Shown piece by piece: positions 9,252 through 19,895 of a stretch of 64,000 nucleotides of DNA; within the stretch, counting starts at the first letter, position 1; each line of letters starts with the position of its first letter. This stretch comes from Vreelandella titanicae BH1 (GTDB taxonomy: Bacteria; Pseudomonadota; Gammaproteobacteria; Pseudomonadales; Halomonadaceae), in NCBI RefSeq assembly GCF_000336575.1, contig NZ_AOPO01000018.1, positions 23,160-87,159 on the forward strand. The letters are read 5' to 3'. Both the position numbers and the translations under genes were made by a program. The notes below the pieces were generated by a model. The model saw only the letters and a program-made list of their open reading frames with translations, was not told the DNA's origin and did not search any database.

Positions 9252-12200
9252 ATGGAATCTGTGAAACAACTTCTCCGTTTTGTGCGTCCGCACCCTACGT
9301 TTGCAGCGCCGTGGAACTCGACTAGCCCCGTCAGGGAAGAGCTCTTCAGCGCAGAGCGACTTGAACAGCACGCCGGCAGCTTGGCGCTTAACCAATCAGT
9401 GACCAGCACGCCACCCAAGGTAGTTTCGTTAGCAAGACGGCTCAACGATAACGCGCGCGCTTTGCTGGACGTTTACCGCGCCAGTGCCACAGCGCTGGCA
9501 GGTGGGCGAGAAATTGTGCCTGCCGCCGCTTGGCTGCTCGATAATTACCACCTAATTGAAGCGCAAATTCGTGAGATACGCAGCGACCTCCCCCCTGGGT
9601 ATTACCGCCAGCTACCGAAGTTAGCCAACGGGCCTTTTGCGGGCTACCCGCGTGTATTCGGTATCGCCTGGGCCTTTGTGGCGCATACCGACAGCCATGT
9701 CGACCTGGATAATTTGCAGAACTTTATCACCGCTTATCAGCGCGTTCAGTCATTGACCATTGGCGAGCTCTGGGCAGTGGCGATCACGCTACGCATTGTG
9801 CTGATCGAGAACCTGCGACGCCTTGCCGACCAAATTATCAGCGAACAAACCGCAAGGGACGAAGCCGATGCATTGGCCGCTAAATGGCTAACGCCCACGG
9901 ATCGGCAAACCTCCCAGGAACGTCATACCTTTCACTTGGAAACCAGCACGCTCAATATTCATAAAGGGCCATTAGCAGAGCCCTTCACCGCTCAGCTCGC
10001 TAAGCGGCTACGCGGCTTAGACCCCCGCTGCAGCCCGCTGGTAGGTTGGCTAAACGAGCAACTTAGCCAGCAGGGTGAAAGCATTGACGACATGGTTCAG
10101 CACGCTCAGCAGCGCCAAGGCGCCGCCAACGTAACCGTGCGCAATATCATCACCAGCATGCGCTTCGTTTCCAGCATCGACTGGGCGGAGCTGTTTGAGA
10201 ACGTTAGTTTAGTGGATAGCCGGTTACGCCAGCAAAGCCACTTCAGCCAGCTCGATTTCCCCACCCGCAATCAGTATCGCAGCGCCATAGAACAACTCGC
10301 CCGTGGCTCTCGTTTCAGCGAGTTTGAGGTAGTCGAAGCGGCGCTCTCACTCTCCCAGCAGGCAGGGGACGCCACCAGCGACCCGGCCGAAGCTGCACGC
10401 CGGGGAGACCCTGGCTACTTCTTGGTGGGCTCAGGGCGGATAACCCTTGAGCGGCAGATACGATTTACCCCCTCCTCACGCCAATGGCTGCGCCGGACAC
10501 TCATTCACCACGGCATTCGCAGCTATATCGTACTGATGGCCGTAGTGACGGTGAGCCTGATGACGCTGGCCGGCGGGCTGCTGCTTTCGTTGCCGCTGGC
10601 GATGGGTGATGTACCGTTACCCTGGCTTATGCTGCTAGGGGCGTTCGGTTTCCTGCCCATTATGGAAGTCGCGACGCTGATCGTGAACCGCCTGATTATC
10701 TACTCTATCGACGCTCAACCGCTGCCTGGGCTCGACCTTGCCAAAGGCATTCCGCCACAGTTAAGAACCCTTGTGGCGGTGCCTACGCTGCTGACCAGCG
10801 AAGAAGATCTGCGCGAACAGATTGAGCGTCTTGAAGTGCACCACTTGTCCAGCGGTGAGGGGGCGCTTGGCTATGCGCTGCTGCTTGACGGCGTGGATGC
10901 CCCCCAAGCGGAACTCCCCCATGAGGCCGCGCTGTTAACGGCTGCCCAAGCAGCGGTGGAGCAGTTAAATAAGCGTTATTGTCCTCTCGCCCTGGATAGC
11001 GATAAACGCTTCTTTCTGCTTCATCGGCGGCGGGTATTTAACGCCAGCGAGAATACCTGGATGGGGTGGGAGCGTAAGCGGGGCAAGCTACACGAGCTAA
11101 ACCGCCTACTACGTGGCGCCACGGACACCACCTTTATCGAGCCGCCGCCACTACCCAGTGACGTGCGCTACGTCATCACTCTAGATGCCGACACTCGCCT
11201 GCCACGGGGCGCAGCCAGCCGGTTGATCGGTAAAATGGCGCATCCGTTAAACCAGCCACGAATGGATCAACAGCTACGCCGGGTCGTGGAGGGGTATGCA
11301 ATATTGCAGCCTCGAGTGACGCCGTCGCTGCCCACAGGGGGCGAAGGTTCTATCTACCAGCGGCTATTCTCCGCGCCTGGGGGCATCGACCCTTACGCCG
11401 CCGCTATTTCAGATCTCTATCAGGATCTGGTCGGTGAAGGCTCGTTCGCCGGTAAAGGTATTTACGCGATCGATGCCTTTGAAGCCTCGCTGGCTGGCCG
11501 GGTGCCCGACAATAGCCTGCTCAGCCACGATTTGTTCGAAGGTGTATTTGCCCGTGCGGGACTCGCCTCCGATATCGAAGTGATTGAAGACTTCCCGGCC
11601 CGCTATGATGTAGCCGCCAAGCGCCAGCACCGCTGGACACGCGGTGATTGGCAACTGCTCCCTTGGCTAATCGCCTCGGCGCTGCCGCTCACTGGGCGGA
11701 TGAAAATGCTCGGCAACCTGCGCCGCTCGGTAACGCCACTATTAGTGTTGGCAAGCCTTGCGGTTAGCTGGCAGTTGCCGCTGAGCATGGCTATTACCAG
11801 TACACTGCTACTACTGGCCGTTGTCGGGGCACCGGTGTTGCTCTCCCTAACGGCCTCATTCGTTCCCTTCCGGGCGTGGTCTAGACTACGCCACCACTAC
11901 CACCTTTGGTTTGACGAGCTAAAGCTGGGTAGCGCACAAATGCTGCTACTGATCCTGTTTTTACCTGACCAAGCATGGCGCATGCTGGATGCCATCGCCA
12001 GAACGCTCGCCCGCGTACTGGTCACCCACCGGCGTCTACTGGAGTGGACATCTGCCGCCCAGTCGATGAAAAGCCCGCCGCTGACCGTACTGGGATTCTA
12101 TCAGCGCATGGCCCCAGGCACCGCACTGGGGCTAGCGGTGGTTATCAGTGCACTCTGGACAGCCAGCCACACATGGCCAATCACACTTCCCATGGCACTG

Positions 12201-15200
12201 CTTTGGTTGGCGGCACCAGCAGTGGCTTCTTGGTTAAGCAGCAGCACAAGCGCCGTTGTCCAACCCACCATCTCAGAAGAAGAAGCCCTTGAGCTACGGG
12301 TTATTGCTCGGCGAACCTGGCGCTTTTTCGAAACCTTCGTGACTGCCACCGATAACCGCTTACCGCCGGATAACTTTCAGGAGGATCCTCAGCCCGCCCT
12401 CGCCCAGCGCACCTCGCCGACCAATATGGGGCTCTATCTACTCTCCACCCTGGCGGCACGGGATTTCGGCTGGACAGGTACCCATGAGACGCTTGAGCGA
12501 CTCGAAGCCACCCTGGGCGTGATGCTGGGACTACCCCGCTACCGGGGGCACTTCTATAACTGGTACGCCACCCACGACCTGCGCCCGCTTAACCCCCGGT
12601 ATGTGTCAACGGTGGATAGCGGCAACCTTGCAGGGCACCTTATCGCTATCGCCAATGCCTGCGAAACCTGGCAGACGGCAGGCTATCTAGCTGACCCACG
12701 CGAAGGCATTGCCGACACCCTAAACCTGGCCCGTCAGACACTTAAACAAGCATCCACTTTGTCGAAAGAGTTCACGGCTCAGCTTAGCGTGCAGTTGGAG
12801 GCCATAGACGCTCAGTTGAAAGGCAAAGTGATGTCGACGGGATGCTTGGCAACTATCGCCGCATTGACGGATAGTACGTTAACGCTTTCGCGCACTCCTC
12901 TCAGCGAGCATAACGACCCATACAGCGAAGACCTGCTGTTTTGGTTGCAAGCACTGCACGCCTCAGTGGCGCAACACCGCCATGACAGGGAATCCCAGCC
13001 AAACCTTGAAGAGGGTGCACTCGCCCTACGCCTGCAGCAGCTTGCGGACTCGGCGCGACGCCTGGCACTGGGCATGGATTTCGCCTTTCTACTCGATAGC
13101 GAGCGTCAACTGCTATCGATTGGTTATTCGCTGGATGACAACTGCCTGGATACCAGCTGCTACGACCTGCTGGCCTCTGAGGCGCGCCTGGCTAGCCTGT
13201 TTGCAATTGCCAAAGGCGATATTCCCACCCGCCACTGGTTCAAACTCGGCCGTGCTGCCACCCCGGTCACCTTTGGCTCGGCATTGATCTCCTGGTCGGG
13301 ATCGATGTTTGAATACCTGATGCCCTCGCTGGTGATGCGCGCCCCTGGGGGCAGCCTGCTGGAGCAAACCAACCGGCTAGTGGTAAAGCGTCAAGAGACC
13401 TACGCTGCCCAGCTCTCCGCCCCTTGGGGTATTTCCGAATCCGCTTATAATGCCCGTGATCGGGAGTTCACCTATCAATACTCTAATTTTGGGGTGCCGG
13501 GGCTGGGGCTCAAGCGAGGGCTCTCTGCTGATCTGGTGATCGCACCCTACGCCACCGGATTAGCCGCCATGGTTGACCCCAACGGCGCCTGTCGTAATTT
13601 CAAACGCTTGGCGGAGATGGGTGCAGTAGGCCGCTATGGCTTCTATGAAGCACTCGATTTCACTCGCTCGCGGCTACCCGCAGGTGAGAAAGTGGTGATT
13701 GTGCGCAGCTTTATGGCCCACCATCAGGGCATGACCATCGCGGCTATTGCTAACACCCTGCATCACGGCCAGATGCGCGCTCGCTTTCACCGAGAACCGA
13801 TGATTCAAGCCAGCGAACTGCTGCTTCAAGAGCGGGTTCCGCGTAACGTGGCGATTGCCCACCCCCGCGCTGAAGAGGTGAAGTCAAACGCGAGTCAAAT
13901 GATTAACGAAGCACAAACTATTCGCCGTGCTTCAACAACAGCCAGTGGCGCACCCGTTACCCATTTACTCTCCAACGGCTGCTACTCGGTGATGCTAACG
14001 GCCACCGGCGGTGGTTACAGCAGATGGCGCAACGTAGCCATTAGCCGCTGGCAGCCGGATGCCACCCGCGACCACTTAGGCAGCTTTATTTTTCTGCGCG
14101 ATGCCAAGCACCCTGGCGTGTGGACAGCCACTGGGCAGACGGCGGCACACCCAACCAGCGCTAACGATGAACATAGCCATGCGATATTTGCCGAGGATTA
14201 TGCTCGCTACAGCCATCGTCATGACGACATCACCAGCCACATGGAGGTGCTGGTTTCAGGCGAGGACGACAGCGAAGTTCGCCACCTTTCGCTCACCAAC
14301 AGCGGTCGTCACGCCCGGGACATCACGATCACCTCCTATCTAGAATTAGTCTTGACCGCTCCTAGTACCGACAATGCGCACCCCGCTTTCGCCAAAATGT
14401 TTGTGGTGACCGAGTACCTTGAAGCCTTCAACGCCTTGATCGCCACAAGGCGGCGGCGCTCACCCGATGAAGAGCAGGTGTGGGCGGCTCACTTTGCGGT
14501 GGTAGAGGGCGACACCGTGGGCGAGCTGGAGTTCGAGACTGACCGGGCCCGGTTTTTAGGCCGCGGCCGAAGTACGCTGCATGCCTCAGCGCTGGCAGAG
14601 GGCCAGCACCTTTCAAGCAGTGTTGGTAGCGTACTGGATCCTATTTTTGCACTGCGCTACTGCCTGCGCGTGGTCCCCGGCAAAGCGGCCCGAATCGCTT
14701 ACTGGACTGTGGTCGCCTCCTCCCGTGAGGCGCTGATGGATCTAATTGATAAACACCACGACCGCAGCGCCTTTGAGCGCGCCAAAACCCTCGCCTGGAC
14801 TCAGGCACAGGTGCAGCTTCGCCATTTGGGCATTCAGCCTGAAGAAGCCGCCGACTTTCAGCGTCTTGCCGCGCCAATTCTTTACCCTGATACCCGCTTT
14901 AGAGCGCCTGCCGAAGCCATTGAGCGTGGTGCCGGGCCGCAGTCGCGACTCTGGCAACACGGCATTTCCGGTGACCTGCCGATAATTTTAATGCGCATTG
15001 ATAGCATTGATGACATTGGCCAGGTACGCCAACTGCTCCGTGCCCACGAATATTGGCGCATGAAGCGGCTGGGCGTGGATATGGTGATTATCAATGAGCG
15101 CTCCTCCTCCTATATTCAGGATCTGCAGCAGGCCATTGAAACAGCGGTGCTTAGCAGCCAAACACAACCTCGTCTTAAAAAAGATTTCGCTCAGGGCGCC

Positions 15201-17888
15201 GTGATTGCATTGCGTGCCGACCTAATAAGTCTGGAAATACGTATGCAGCTTCAGTCGATCGCCTGCGTTGCATTAATGGCCCATCGCGGCAGCATAGCGA
15301 ATCAATTAGCCTTGACGCTGCCCACACGCCTTGCCACAACACCGCCCCAAGCGTTGGTCAAACGTCCCCTACCCAGGCACACCCCGCTCAATGCCAGCGA
15401 AACGCCACTCCCAACGCTTGAGTTTTTTAATGGCCTGGGCGGCTTTGCTCAGGATGGTCGTGAGTACGTCACGGTACTTGAGGCAGGGAGCTCCACGCCC
15501 GCGCCGTGGATCAACGTGATCGCCAACGCAGGCTTCGGCTTTCAGGTATCAGCAGAAGGCGCAGGCTATGTATGGGCGGATAACAGCCGCGAAAACCAGC
15601 TCACAGCCTGGTCAAACGACCCCGTGATGGATCCAAGTGGCGATGTGATCTATGTTCGCGATGAAGAGACGATGGCGCTCTTCACCGCGACTGCCCGACC
15701 TTTGCGGGATCATGGCCGCTACATGGCACGACACGGCTTCGGCTATAGCCAGTTCGAGCACCAAGTGGATGGGATCGCTCTGGAGCTTCTGCACTTCGTG
15801 CCCCTAGAGACCCCGCTAAGGATTTCACGGCTACGCCTTAGCAATCACTCCGGGCGACTACGCAAGCTCTCGGTGACGGCTTATGCCGAGTGGGTGCTAG
15901 GGACTTCACGTAGCGGCTCGGCGCCTTTTCTGATCTCGCACCCAGACGCCGATAGCGGCGCGCTGCTGGTGGAGAATCCCTGGAATATAAATTTCCCTGG
16001 CCGGGTAGCGTTTCTGGATATCGGCACCCAACCAACTTCCTGGACGGCTGACCGCTGTGAATTTATCGGCCACGGCGGTAGCCTGGGGGCGCCCGCGGGG
16101 CTGCGCAGCCAGGCTCCGCTTTCCGGCACCCACGGTGCGGGGTTGGATCCCTGTGCCGCGCTTAACCGCAGCGTAACGCTAGGGGCAGGTGAAAGCGTCG
16201 ATATCGTTGTACTGATGGGGCAAAGCAGCTCAACCGCTGAAGCCAAATCGCTGATCGCGCGGTATCGCCAGGCGGACATTGACGCGGAGCTCGCACTGGT
16301 CACTGCGCACTGGCAAACGCAGCTTAACGCGGTACAAGTGGCCACCCCTGACCGCTCCATGGACATCATGCTTAACGGCTGGCTAATGTACCAAACCATT
16401 GCCTGCCGAATCACCGCGCGCTCAGGGTTTTACCAAGCCAGCGGCGCCTATGGTTTCCGTGACCAGTTACAGGATGGCATGGCGTTAACCTTCACCAGCC
16501 CCGAAACCACTCGTCAACACCTGCTCCGCGCCGCCTCACGCCAGTTTGTCGAAGGCGATGTCCAGCACTGGTGGCTGCCCCACTCCGGCCAAGGGGTGCG
16601 TACGCGTATTTCCGATGACCGGGTCTGGCTGGCTTATGCCTGCGCCCGCTATATTGCCACTTCCCACGACGCCGCCGTGCTCGACGAGACGGTGAGTTTT
16701 CTGGAAGGTGCCGAATTAGCGCCTGAAGAGCACGACTGTTTTTTTCAGCCGATGATCGCAGGGGAAACCGCCTCGCTGTTTGAGCACTGCGCCCGAGGCT
16801 TGGATCAAAGCATTGATCTAACCGGCGAGCACGGCTTACCGTTGATCGGTGGCGGCGATTGGAACGATGGCATGAACCGCGTTGGCGAAGCGGGCGAAGG
16901 CGAAAGCGTGTGGCTTGGCTGGCTGCTGGTGCATACCCTGGAGCTGTTTCTACCCTTTGCCCAGCAGCGCGAAAAGCAAGCGCCTTCAGCGGCTAAGGAC
17001 TCAACCACACTGGACTCAGCCACAATGGACACTCCACGCGCCGAGCGTTGGCGTGCCCATATCACTGCGTTGCGTATTGCGCTGGAAAGCAACGCCTGGG
17101 ACGGCCAGTGGTACCGCCGGGCGACCTTTGATGACGGCAGCTGGCTGGGCAGTAAAGGGAGCGACGCCTGCCAAATTGATTCGATTGCCCAGACCTGGGC
17201 GGTACTCTCGGGGGCAGCAGACCCCCACCGCGCAGCCCTCGCCATGGCTTCACTGGAACGTGAGCTGATCAGGCACGATGAGCAACTTGCGCTACTGTTC
17301 TGGCCCCCCTTCGATCAGCCCCAGCGCGACCCAGGCTATATCGGCGGCTATCCGCCCGGTATGCGCGAGAACGGTGGGCAATATAGCCACGCCGCAATGT
17401 GGGCGATTCTCGCCTTTGCAAAGCTCGGCGAGGGCAGCAAAGCGCATGGGCTTTTTGCGCTACTCAACCCGATCAATCATGCCCGCACCACCGAAGAGGT
17501 CACTCGTTATCACGTAGAACCCTATGTGGTGGCTGCGGATGTCTATTCGGTTGCGCCTCATACCGGACGCGGCGGCTGGACATGGTACACAGGCTCAGCG
17601 GGCTGGATGTACCGCGCTGGGGTGGAGGGCATTCTGGGCATTCGCCGAGAAGGTGGCTGGCTGGTGATTGCCCCCTGCCTTCCCCACGACTGGCCAGGTT
17701 TTAGCGCAACGCTAACCATTGCCGCCACCCACTACGCGGTTAAGGTTACCACCACCGATGAGGCACCCAGCGCGCAGCTCGATGGCCGAATACTGACCCG
17801 TCAACAAGGTGAAGTACGCATTCCGCTGGATGGCAAACGACATCAGTTAGAGGTATTTATCAAGCCAAACACAGTCGCTGAAAAGTAA
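9252..17888 (+). CDS. ndvB: Cyclic beta-1,2-glucan synthase (GT84/GH94)
   Basis: A 2878-residue inner-membrane enzyme that builds beta-1,2-glucan from UDP-glucose, trims the chain by phosphorolysis and closes it into a ring; in rhizobia, Brucella and others the product is a periplasmic glucan used in osmotic adaptation. Membrane segments lie near residues 418-485, 824-860 and 950-990. The GT84 domain (about 500-800) has the DAD motif at 645-647 and an RQHRW motif near 793. A glucoamylase-like cyclisation domain follows (about 1035-1560). Two beta-sandwich modules and the GH94 phosphorylase domain end the protein, with FRDQLQDG near 2403 and GGGDWNDGMN near 2530. The ATG has AGG touching it; a GTG at 9261 has better spacing and may be the true start. 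Confidence 0.92.
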   Translation: MESVKQLLRFVRPHPTFAAPWNSTSPVREELFSAERLEQHAGSLALNQSVTSTPPKVVSLARRLNDNARALLDVYRASATALAGGREIVPAAAWLLDNYHLIEAQIREIRSDLPPGYYRQLPKLANGPFAGYPRVFGIAWAFVAHTDSHVDLDNLQNFITAYQRVQSLTIGELWAVAITLRIVLIENLRRLADQIISEQTARDEADALAAKWLTPTDRQTSQERHTFHLETSTLNIHKGPLAEPFTAQLAKRLRGLDPRCSPLVGWLNEQLSQQGESIDDMVQHAQQRQGAANVTVRNIITSMRFVSSIDWAELFENVSLVDSRLRQQSHFSQLDFPTRNQYRSAIEQLARGSRFSEFEVVEAALSLSQQAGDATSDPAEAARRGDPGYFLVGSGRITLERQIRFTPSSRQWLRRTLIHHGIRSYIVLMAVVTVSLMTLAGGLLLSLPLAMGDVPLPWLMLLGAFGFLPIMEVATLIVNRLIIYSIDAQPLPGLDLAKGIPPQLRTLVAVPTLLTSEEDLREQIERLEVHHLSSGEGALGYALLLDGVDAPQAELPHEAALLTAAQAAVEQLNKRYCPLALDSDKRFFLLHRRRVFNASENTWMGWERKRGKLHELNRLLRGATDTTFIEPPPLPSDVRYVITLDADTRLPRGAASRLIGKMAHPLNQPRMDQQLRRVVEGYAILQPRVTPSLPTGGEGSIYQRLFSAPGGIDPYAAAISDLYQDLVGEGSFAGKGIYAIDAFEASLAGRVPDNSLLSHDLFEGVFARAGLASDIEVIEDFPARYDVAAKRQHRWTRGDWQLLPWLIASALPLTGRMKMLGNLRRSVTPLLVLASLAVSWQLPLSMAITSTLLLLAVVGAPVLLSLTASFVPFRAWSRLRHHYHLWFDELKLGSAQMLLLILFLPDQAWRMLDAIARTLARVLVTHRRLLEWTSAAQSMKSPPLTVLGFYQRMAPGTALGLAVVISALWTASHTWPITLPMALLWLAAPAVASWLSSSTSAVVQPTISEEEALELRVIARRTWRFFETFVTATDNRLPPDNFQEDPQPALAQRTSPTNMGLYLLSTLAARDFGWTGTHETLERLEATLGVMLGLPRYRGHFYNWYATHDLRPLNPRYVSTVDSGNLAGHLIAIANACETWQTAGYLADPREGIADTLNLARQTLKQASTLSKEFTAQLSVQLEAIDAQLKGKVMSTGCLATIAALTDSTLTLSRTPLSEHNDPYSEDLLFWLQALHASVAQHRHDRESQPNLEEGALALRLQQLADSARRLALGMDFAFLLDSERQLLSIGYSLDDNCLDTSCYDLLASEARLASLFAIAKGDIPTRHWFKLGRAATPVTFGSALISWSGSMFEYLMPSLVMRAPGGSLLEQTNRLVVKRQETYAAQLSAPWGISESAYNARDREFTYQYSNFGVPGLGLKRGLSADLVIAPYATGLAAMVDPNGACRNFKRLAEMGAVGRYGFYEALDFTRSRLPAGEKVVIVRSFMAHHQGMTIAAIANTLHHGQMRARFHREPMIQASELLLQERVPRNVAIAHPRAEEVKSNASQMINEAQTIRRASTTASGAPVTHLLSNGCYSVMLTATGGGYSRWRNVAISRWQPDATRDHLGSFIFLRDAKHPGVWTATGQTAAHPTSANDEHSHAIFAEDYARYSHRHDDITSHMEVLVSGEDDSEVRHLSLTNSGRHARDITITSYLELVLTAPSTDNAHPAFAKMFVVTEYLEAFNALIATRRRRSPDEEQVWAAHFAVVEGDTVGELEFETDRARFLGRGRSTLHASALAEGQHLSSSVGSVLDPIFALRYCLRVVPGKAARIAYWTVVASSREALMDLIDKHHDRSAFERAKTLAWTQAQVQLRHLGIQPEEAADFQRLAAPILYPDTRFRAPAEAIERGAGPQSRLWQHGISGDLPIILMRIDSIDDIGQVRQLLRAHEYWRMKRLGVDMVIINERSSSYIQDLQQAIETAVLSSQTQPRLKKDFAQGAVIALRADLISLEIRMQLQSIACVALMAHRGSIANQLALTLPTRLATTPPQALVKRPLPRHTPLNASETPLPTLEFFNGLGGFAQDGREYVTVLEAGSSTPAPWINVIANAGFGFQVSAEGAGYVWADNSRENQLTAWSNDPVMDPSGDVIYVRDEETMALFTATARPLRDHGRYMARHGFGYSQFEHQVDGIALELLHFVPLETPLRISRLRLSNHSGRLRKLSVTAYAEWVLGTSRSGSAPFLISHPDADSGALLVENPWNINFPGRVAFLDIGTQPTSWTADRCEFIGHGGSLGAPAGLRSQAPLSGTHGAGLDPCAALNRSVTLGAGESVDIVVLMGQSSSTAEAKSLIARYRQADIDAELALVTAHWQTQLNAVQVATPDRSMDIMLNGWLMYQTIACRITARSGFYQASGAYGFRDQLQDGMALTFTSPETTRQHLLRAASRQFVEGDVQHWWLPHSGQGVRTRISDDRVWLAYACARYIATSHDAAVLDETVSFLEGAELAPEEHDCFFQPMIAGETASLFEHCARGLDQSIDLTGEHGLPLIGGGDWNDGMNRVGEAGEGESVWLGWLLVHTLELFLPFAQQREKQAPSAAKDSTTLDSATMDTPRAERWRAHITALRIALESNAWDGQWYRRATFDDGSWLGSKGSDACQIDSIAQTWAVLSGAADPHRAALAMASLERELIRHDEQLALLFWPPFDQPQRDPGYIGGYPPGMRENGGQYSHAAMWAILAFAKLGEGSKAHGLFALLNPINHARTTEEVTRYHVEPYVVAADVYSVAPHTGRGGWTWYTGSAGWMYRAGVEGILGIRREGGWLVIAPCLPHDWPGFSATLTIAATHYAVKVTTTDEAPSAQLDGRILTRQQGEVRIPLDGKRHQLEVFIKPNTVAEK

Positions 17889-17987
17889 CGGAGGCAGGTC
17901 GTAGCTGATAGAATACCGCCCCTTTCAGGCGCGTTAGCGGCTAAACGCCGATACGCCACCCACCTTTTACTACCTGAGAGTTGCGCA

Positions 17988-19208
17988 ATGATCGCCACCG
18001 CCCGCACCGTTTTCCGGCCACTTATTCGGCTGGGCCTTATCCCGCAGATTTTAATCGGTATCGTTGCCGGGGTAGTGCTCGCCCTGTTTTCACCGGGCAT
18101 TGCAAGCGACGTGGCCCTACTTGGCCAGCTCTTTATCGCCGCATTGCAGGCAGTGGCGCCCATTTTGGTGTTTGTACTGGTAGCCGCTGCGATCTCTGCT
18201 CATCAAAAAGGTCAACCCACCCATATTCGCCCCGTGCTGGTGCTCTATGTGGTGGGCACGCTGATCGCCGCGCTCATTGCAGTGGCAGCCAGCTTCCTGT
18301 TTCCCACGGAGCTTACGTTAGATTTGGGGCAAGTTGACGGCAACCCGCCCGGGGATATTTTTAGCGTTCTACGCGACCTGCTGCTAAACGCGGTTGCCAA
18401 CCCGGTTAGTGCGCTGATGGAGGCTAACTTTATCGCTATTTTGGCCTGGGCTATCGGCCTGGGTTTAATGCTGCGCCAAGCCAGCGATACCACCCGCCAA
18501 GCATTGAGCGATTTATCCGCAGCGATCACCCGCATTGTGACACTGGTGATTCGTTTAGCGCCGCTGGGTATCTTTGGTTTAGTGGCAGGCACGCTGGCAG
18601 AATCCGGCGTTGAGTCGCTGCTCAACTACGCCCAACTGCTGGGTGTGATCGTGGGCTGTATGCTGTTTGTCGCGCTGGTTAGCAACCCGCTGCTGGTTTA
18701 CTTCACCACCCGGCAAAACCCTTATCCCCTGGTGTTTACGTGCCTGCGCGGTAGTGCGATTACTGCCTTTTTCACCCGCAGTTCGGCCGCGAATATCCCC
18801 GTGAACCTGGAGCTTTGCCGCCGCCTAAAGCTCGACCCTGACACCTACTCCATTTCCATTCCGCTGGGTGCAACGATCAATATGTGTGGCGCAGCCATCA
18901 CCATTACTGTCATCACTCTGGCGACCACTCATACGCTAGGCATTAGCGTCGACTTTCCCACGGCGCTGCTACTTTGCGTGGTTTCAGCGCTGGCGGCCTG
19001 CGGCGTTTCAGGCGTGGCGGGCGGTTCACTGATGCTGATTCCCATGGCCGCCAACCTGTTCGGTATTCCCACGGAAGTGGCCATGCAGGCGGTGGCGATT
19101 GGCTTTGTGATCAGCGTGGTACAGGACTCCACCGAAACTGCGCTCAATTCCTCTACCGATGTGCTGTTTACTGCAGCGGCCTGCCGCTCCAAGGAAGCGA
19201 ACAACTAG
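17988..19208 (+). CDS. sstT: Serine/threonine:sodium symporter SstT
   Basis: A 406-residue inner-membrane carrier of the dicarboxylate/amino acid:cation symporter family that imports serine and threonine with sodium. The match to SstT runs end to end: LIPQILIGIVAGV at the N-terminus, FTRSSAANIPVN (serine-rich hairpin loop), PLGATINMCGAAITI (the TM7 sodium-binding NM-containing motif) and VQDSTETALNSSTDV near the C-terminus. It stands alone, 99 bp after the glucan synthase. A GC-rich hairpin without a T-run (19218-19232) follows and may end transcription weakly. Confidence 0.95.
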   Translation: MIATARTVFRPLIRLGLIPQILIGIVAGVVLALFSPGIASDVALLGQLFIAALQAVAPILVFVLVAAAISAHQKGQPTHIRPVLVLYVVGTLIAALIAVAASFLFPTELTLDLGQVDGNPPGDIFSVLRDLLLNAVANPVSALMEANFIAILAWAIGLGLMLRQASDTTRQALSDLSAAITRIVTLVIRLAPLGIFGLVAGTLAESGVESLLNYAQLLGVIVGCMLFVALVSNPLLVYFTTRQNPYPLVFTCLRGSAITAFFTRSSAANIPVNLELCRRLKLDPDTYSISIPLGATINMCGAAITITVITLATTHTLGISVDFPTALLLCVVSALAACGVSGVAGGSLMLIPMAANLFGIPTEVAMQAVAIGFVISVVQDSTETALNSSTDVLFTAAACRSKEANN

Positions 19209-19324
19209 CACTGCCCGGGGCATAGTGCCCCATTAGGCATACTCCCAGCGCGCCGCCGCTAGAGGGTGCCACTTCCGAATAAGGCTATTGTTGCCGAGCG
19301 AGGCCATTGACAGACGAACGTTCC

Positions 19325-19346
19325 TTATATAGAACGTTCTATATAA
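19325..19346. promoter_or_regulatory. Perfect 22-bp palindrome, likely operator of the XRE-cupin/azlCD operon
   Basis: The half-site TTATATAGAAC is followed at once by its exact complement. With one mismatched pair it extends to 19320-19351. The core GAACGTTC (19332-19339) is repeated 16 bp upstream at 19316-19323. It ends 18 bp before the regulator's ATG, a position suited to autorepression. Confidence 0.75.
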
Positions 19347-19364
19347 AGAACAGCGGACAGCCTT

Positions 19365-19895
19365 ATGGATAAGCTCTCACTCAACACGTTGGGCCAGCAC
19401 CTTCAAGCACTTCGCCTGGAGCGGGGCTGGTCACTGTCGCAGTTAGCCAATGAGGCGGGGATTGCCAAATCCAACCTGTGTCGCCTTGAACAAGGCAACG
19501 GCAATCCGACCCTGGATACCATTTGGCGGCTGGCGGTGCAGCTCAATGTGCCTTTCGGCACTCTGGTAGCGCCAATCAGCGTGCCGCTGGGTGAAGATGG
19601 CGTACAGGTGCGTTTAATCGATCAAGGCAAGGATTCCCCTCAGGTGGACGCCTACTGGATGCGCTGCGCACCGCATACATTGCGTCATGCTGAAGCCCAT
19701 ACACCCGGCACCCGTGAATCACTCACACTGATCAGCGGCTGGCTGGAAGCGGGGCCCGAAGGGGCAACCACGGTACTGACACCGGGAGAGGCCATCACCT
19801 TCGCCGCCGATCAACCGCACCTTTACCGTACCCACGAAGCGGAGGCCACGTTGATGATGACCATCACCTATGGTTTGGAAGGCCAAACATCATGA
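19365..19895 (+). CDS. XRE-family transcriptional regulator with C-terminal cupin
   Basis: A 176-residue regulator. Residues about 8-62 form a lambda-repressor-like helix-turn-helix (LGQHLQALRLERGWSLSQLA, then AGIAKSNLCRLEQG). Residues about 95-170 form a small cupin fold with HTPGTRESL and PGEAITFAADQPH, which could bind a small ligand such as an amino acid. Its stop overlaps the azlC start (ATGA), so it is made with the exporter it probably controls. The 22-bp palindrome just upstream is the natural candidate operator. The ligand is unknown; branched-chain amino acids are a guess from the AzlCD partners. Confidence 0.9.
   Translation: MDKLSLNTLGQHLQALRLERGWSLSQLANEAGIAKSNLCRLEQGNGNPTLDTIWRLAVQLNVPFGTLVAPISVPLGEDGVQVRLIDQGKDSPQVDAYWMRCAPHTLRHAEAHTPGTRESLTLISGWLEAGPEGATTVLTPGEAITFAADQPHLYRTHEAEATLMMTITYGLEGQTS

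Noticed and set aside
9252..17888. Reading the giant gene as a non-ribosomal peptide or polyketide synthase
   Set aside because: No carrier, condensation, adenylation or ketosynthase motifs. GT84, glucoamylase-like and GH94 motifs account for the whole length.
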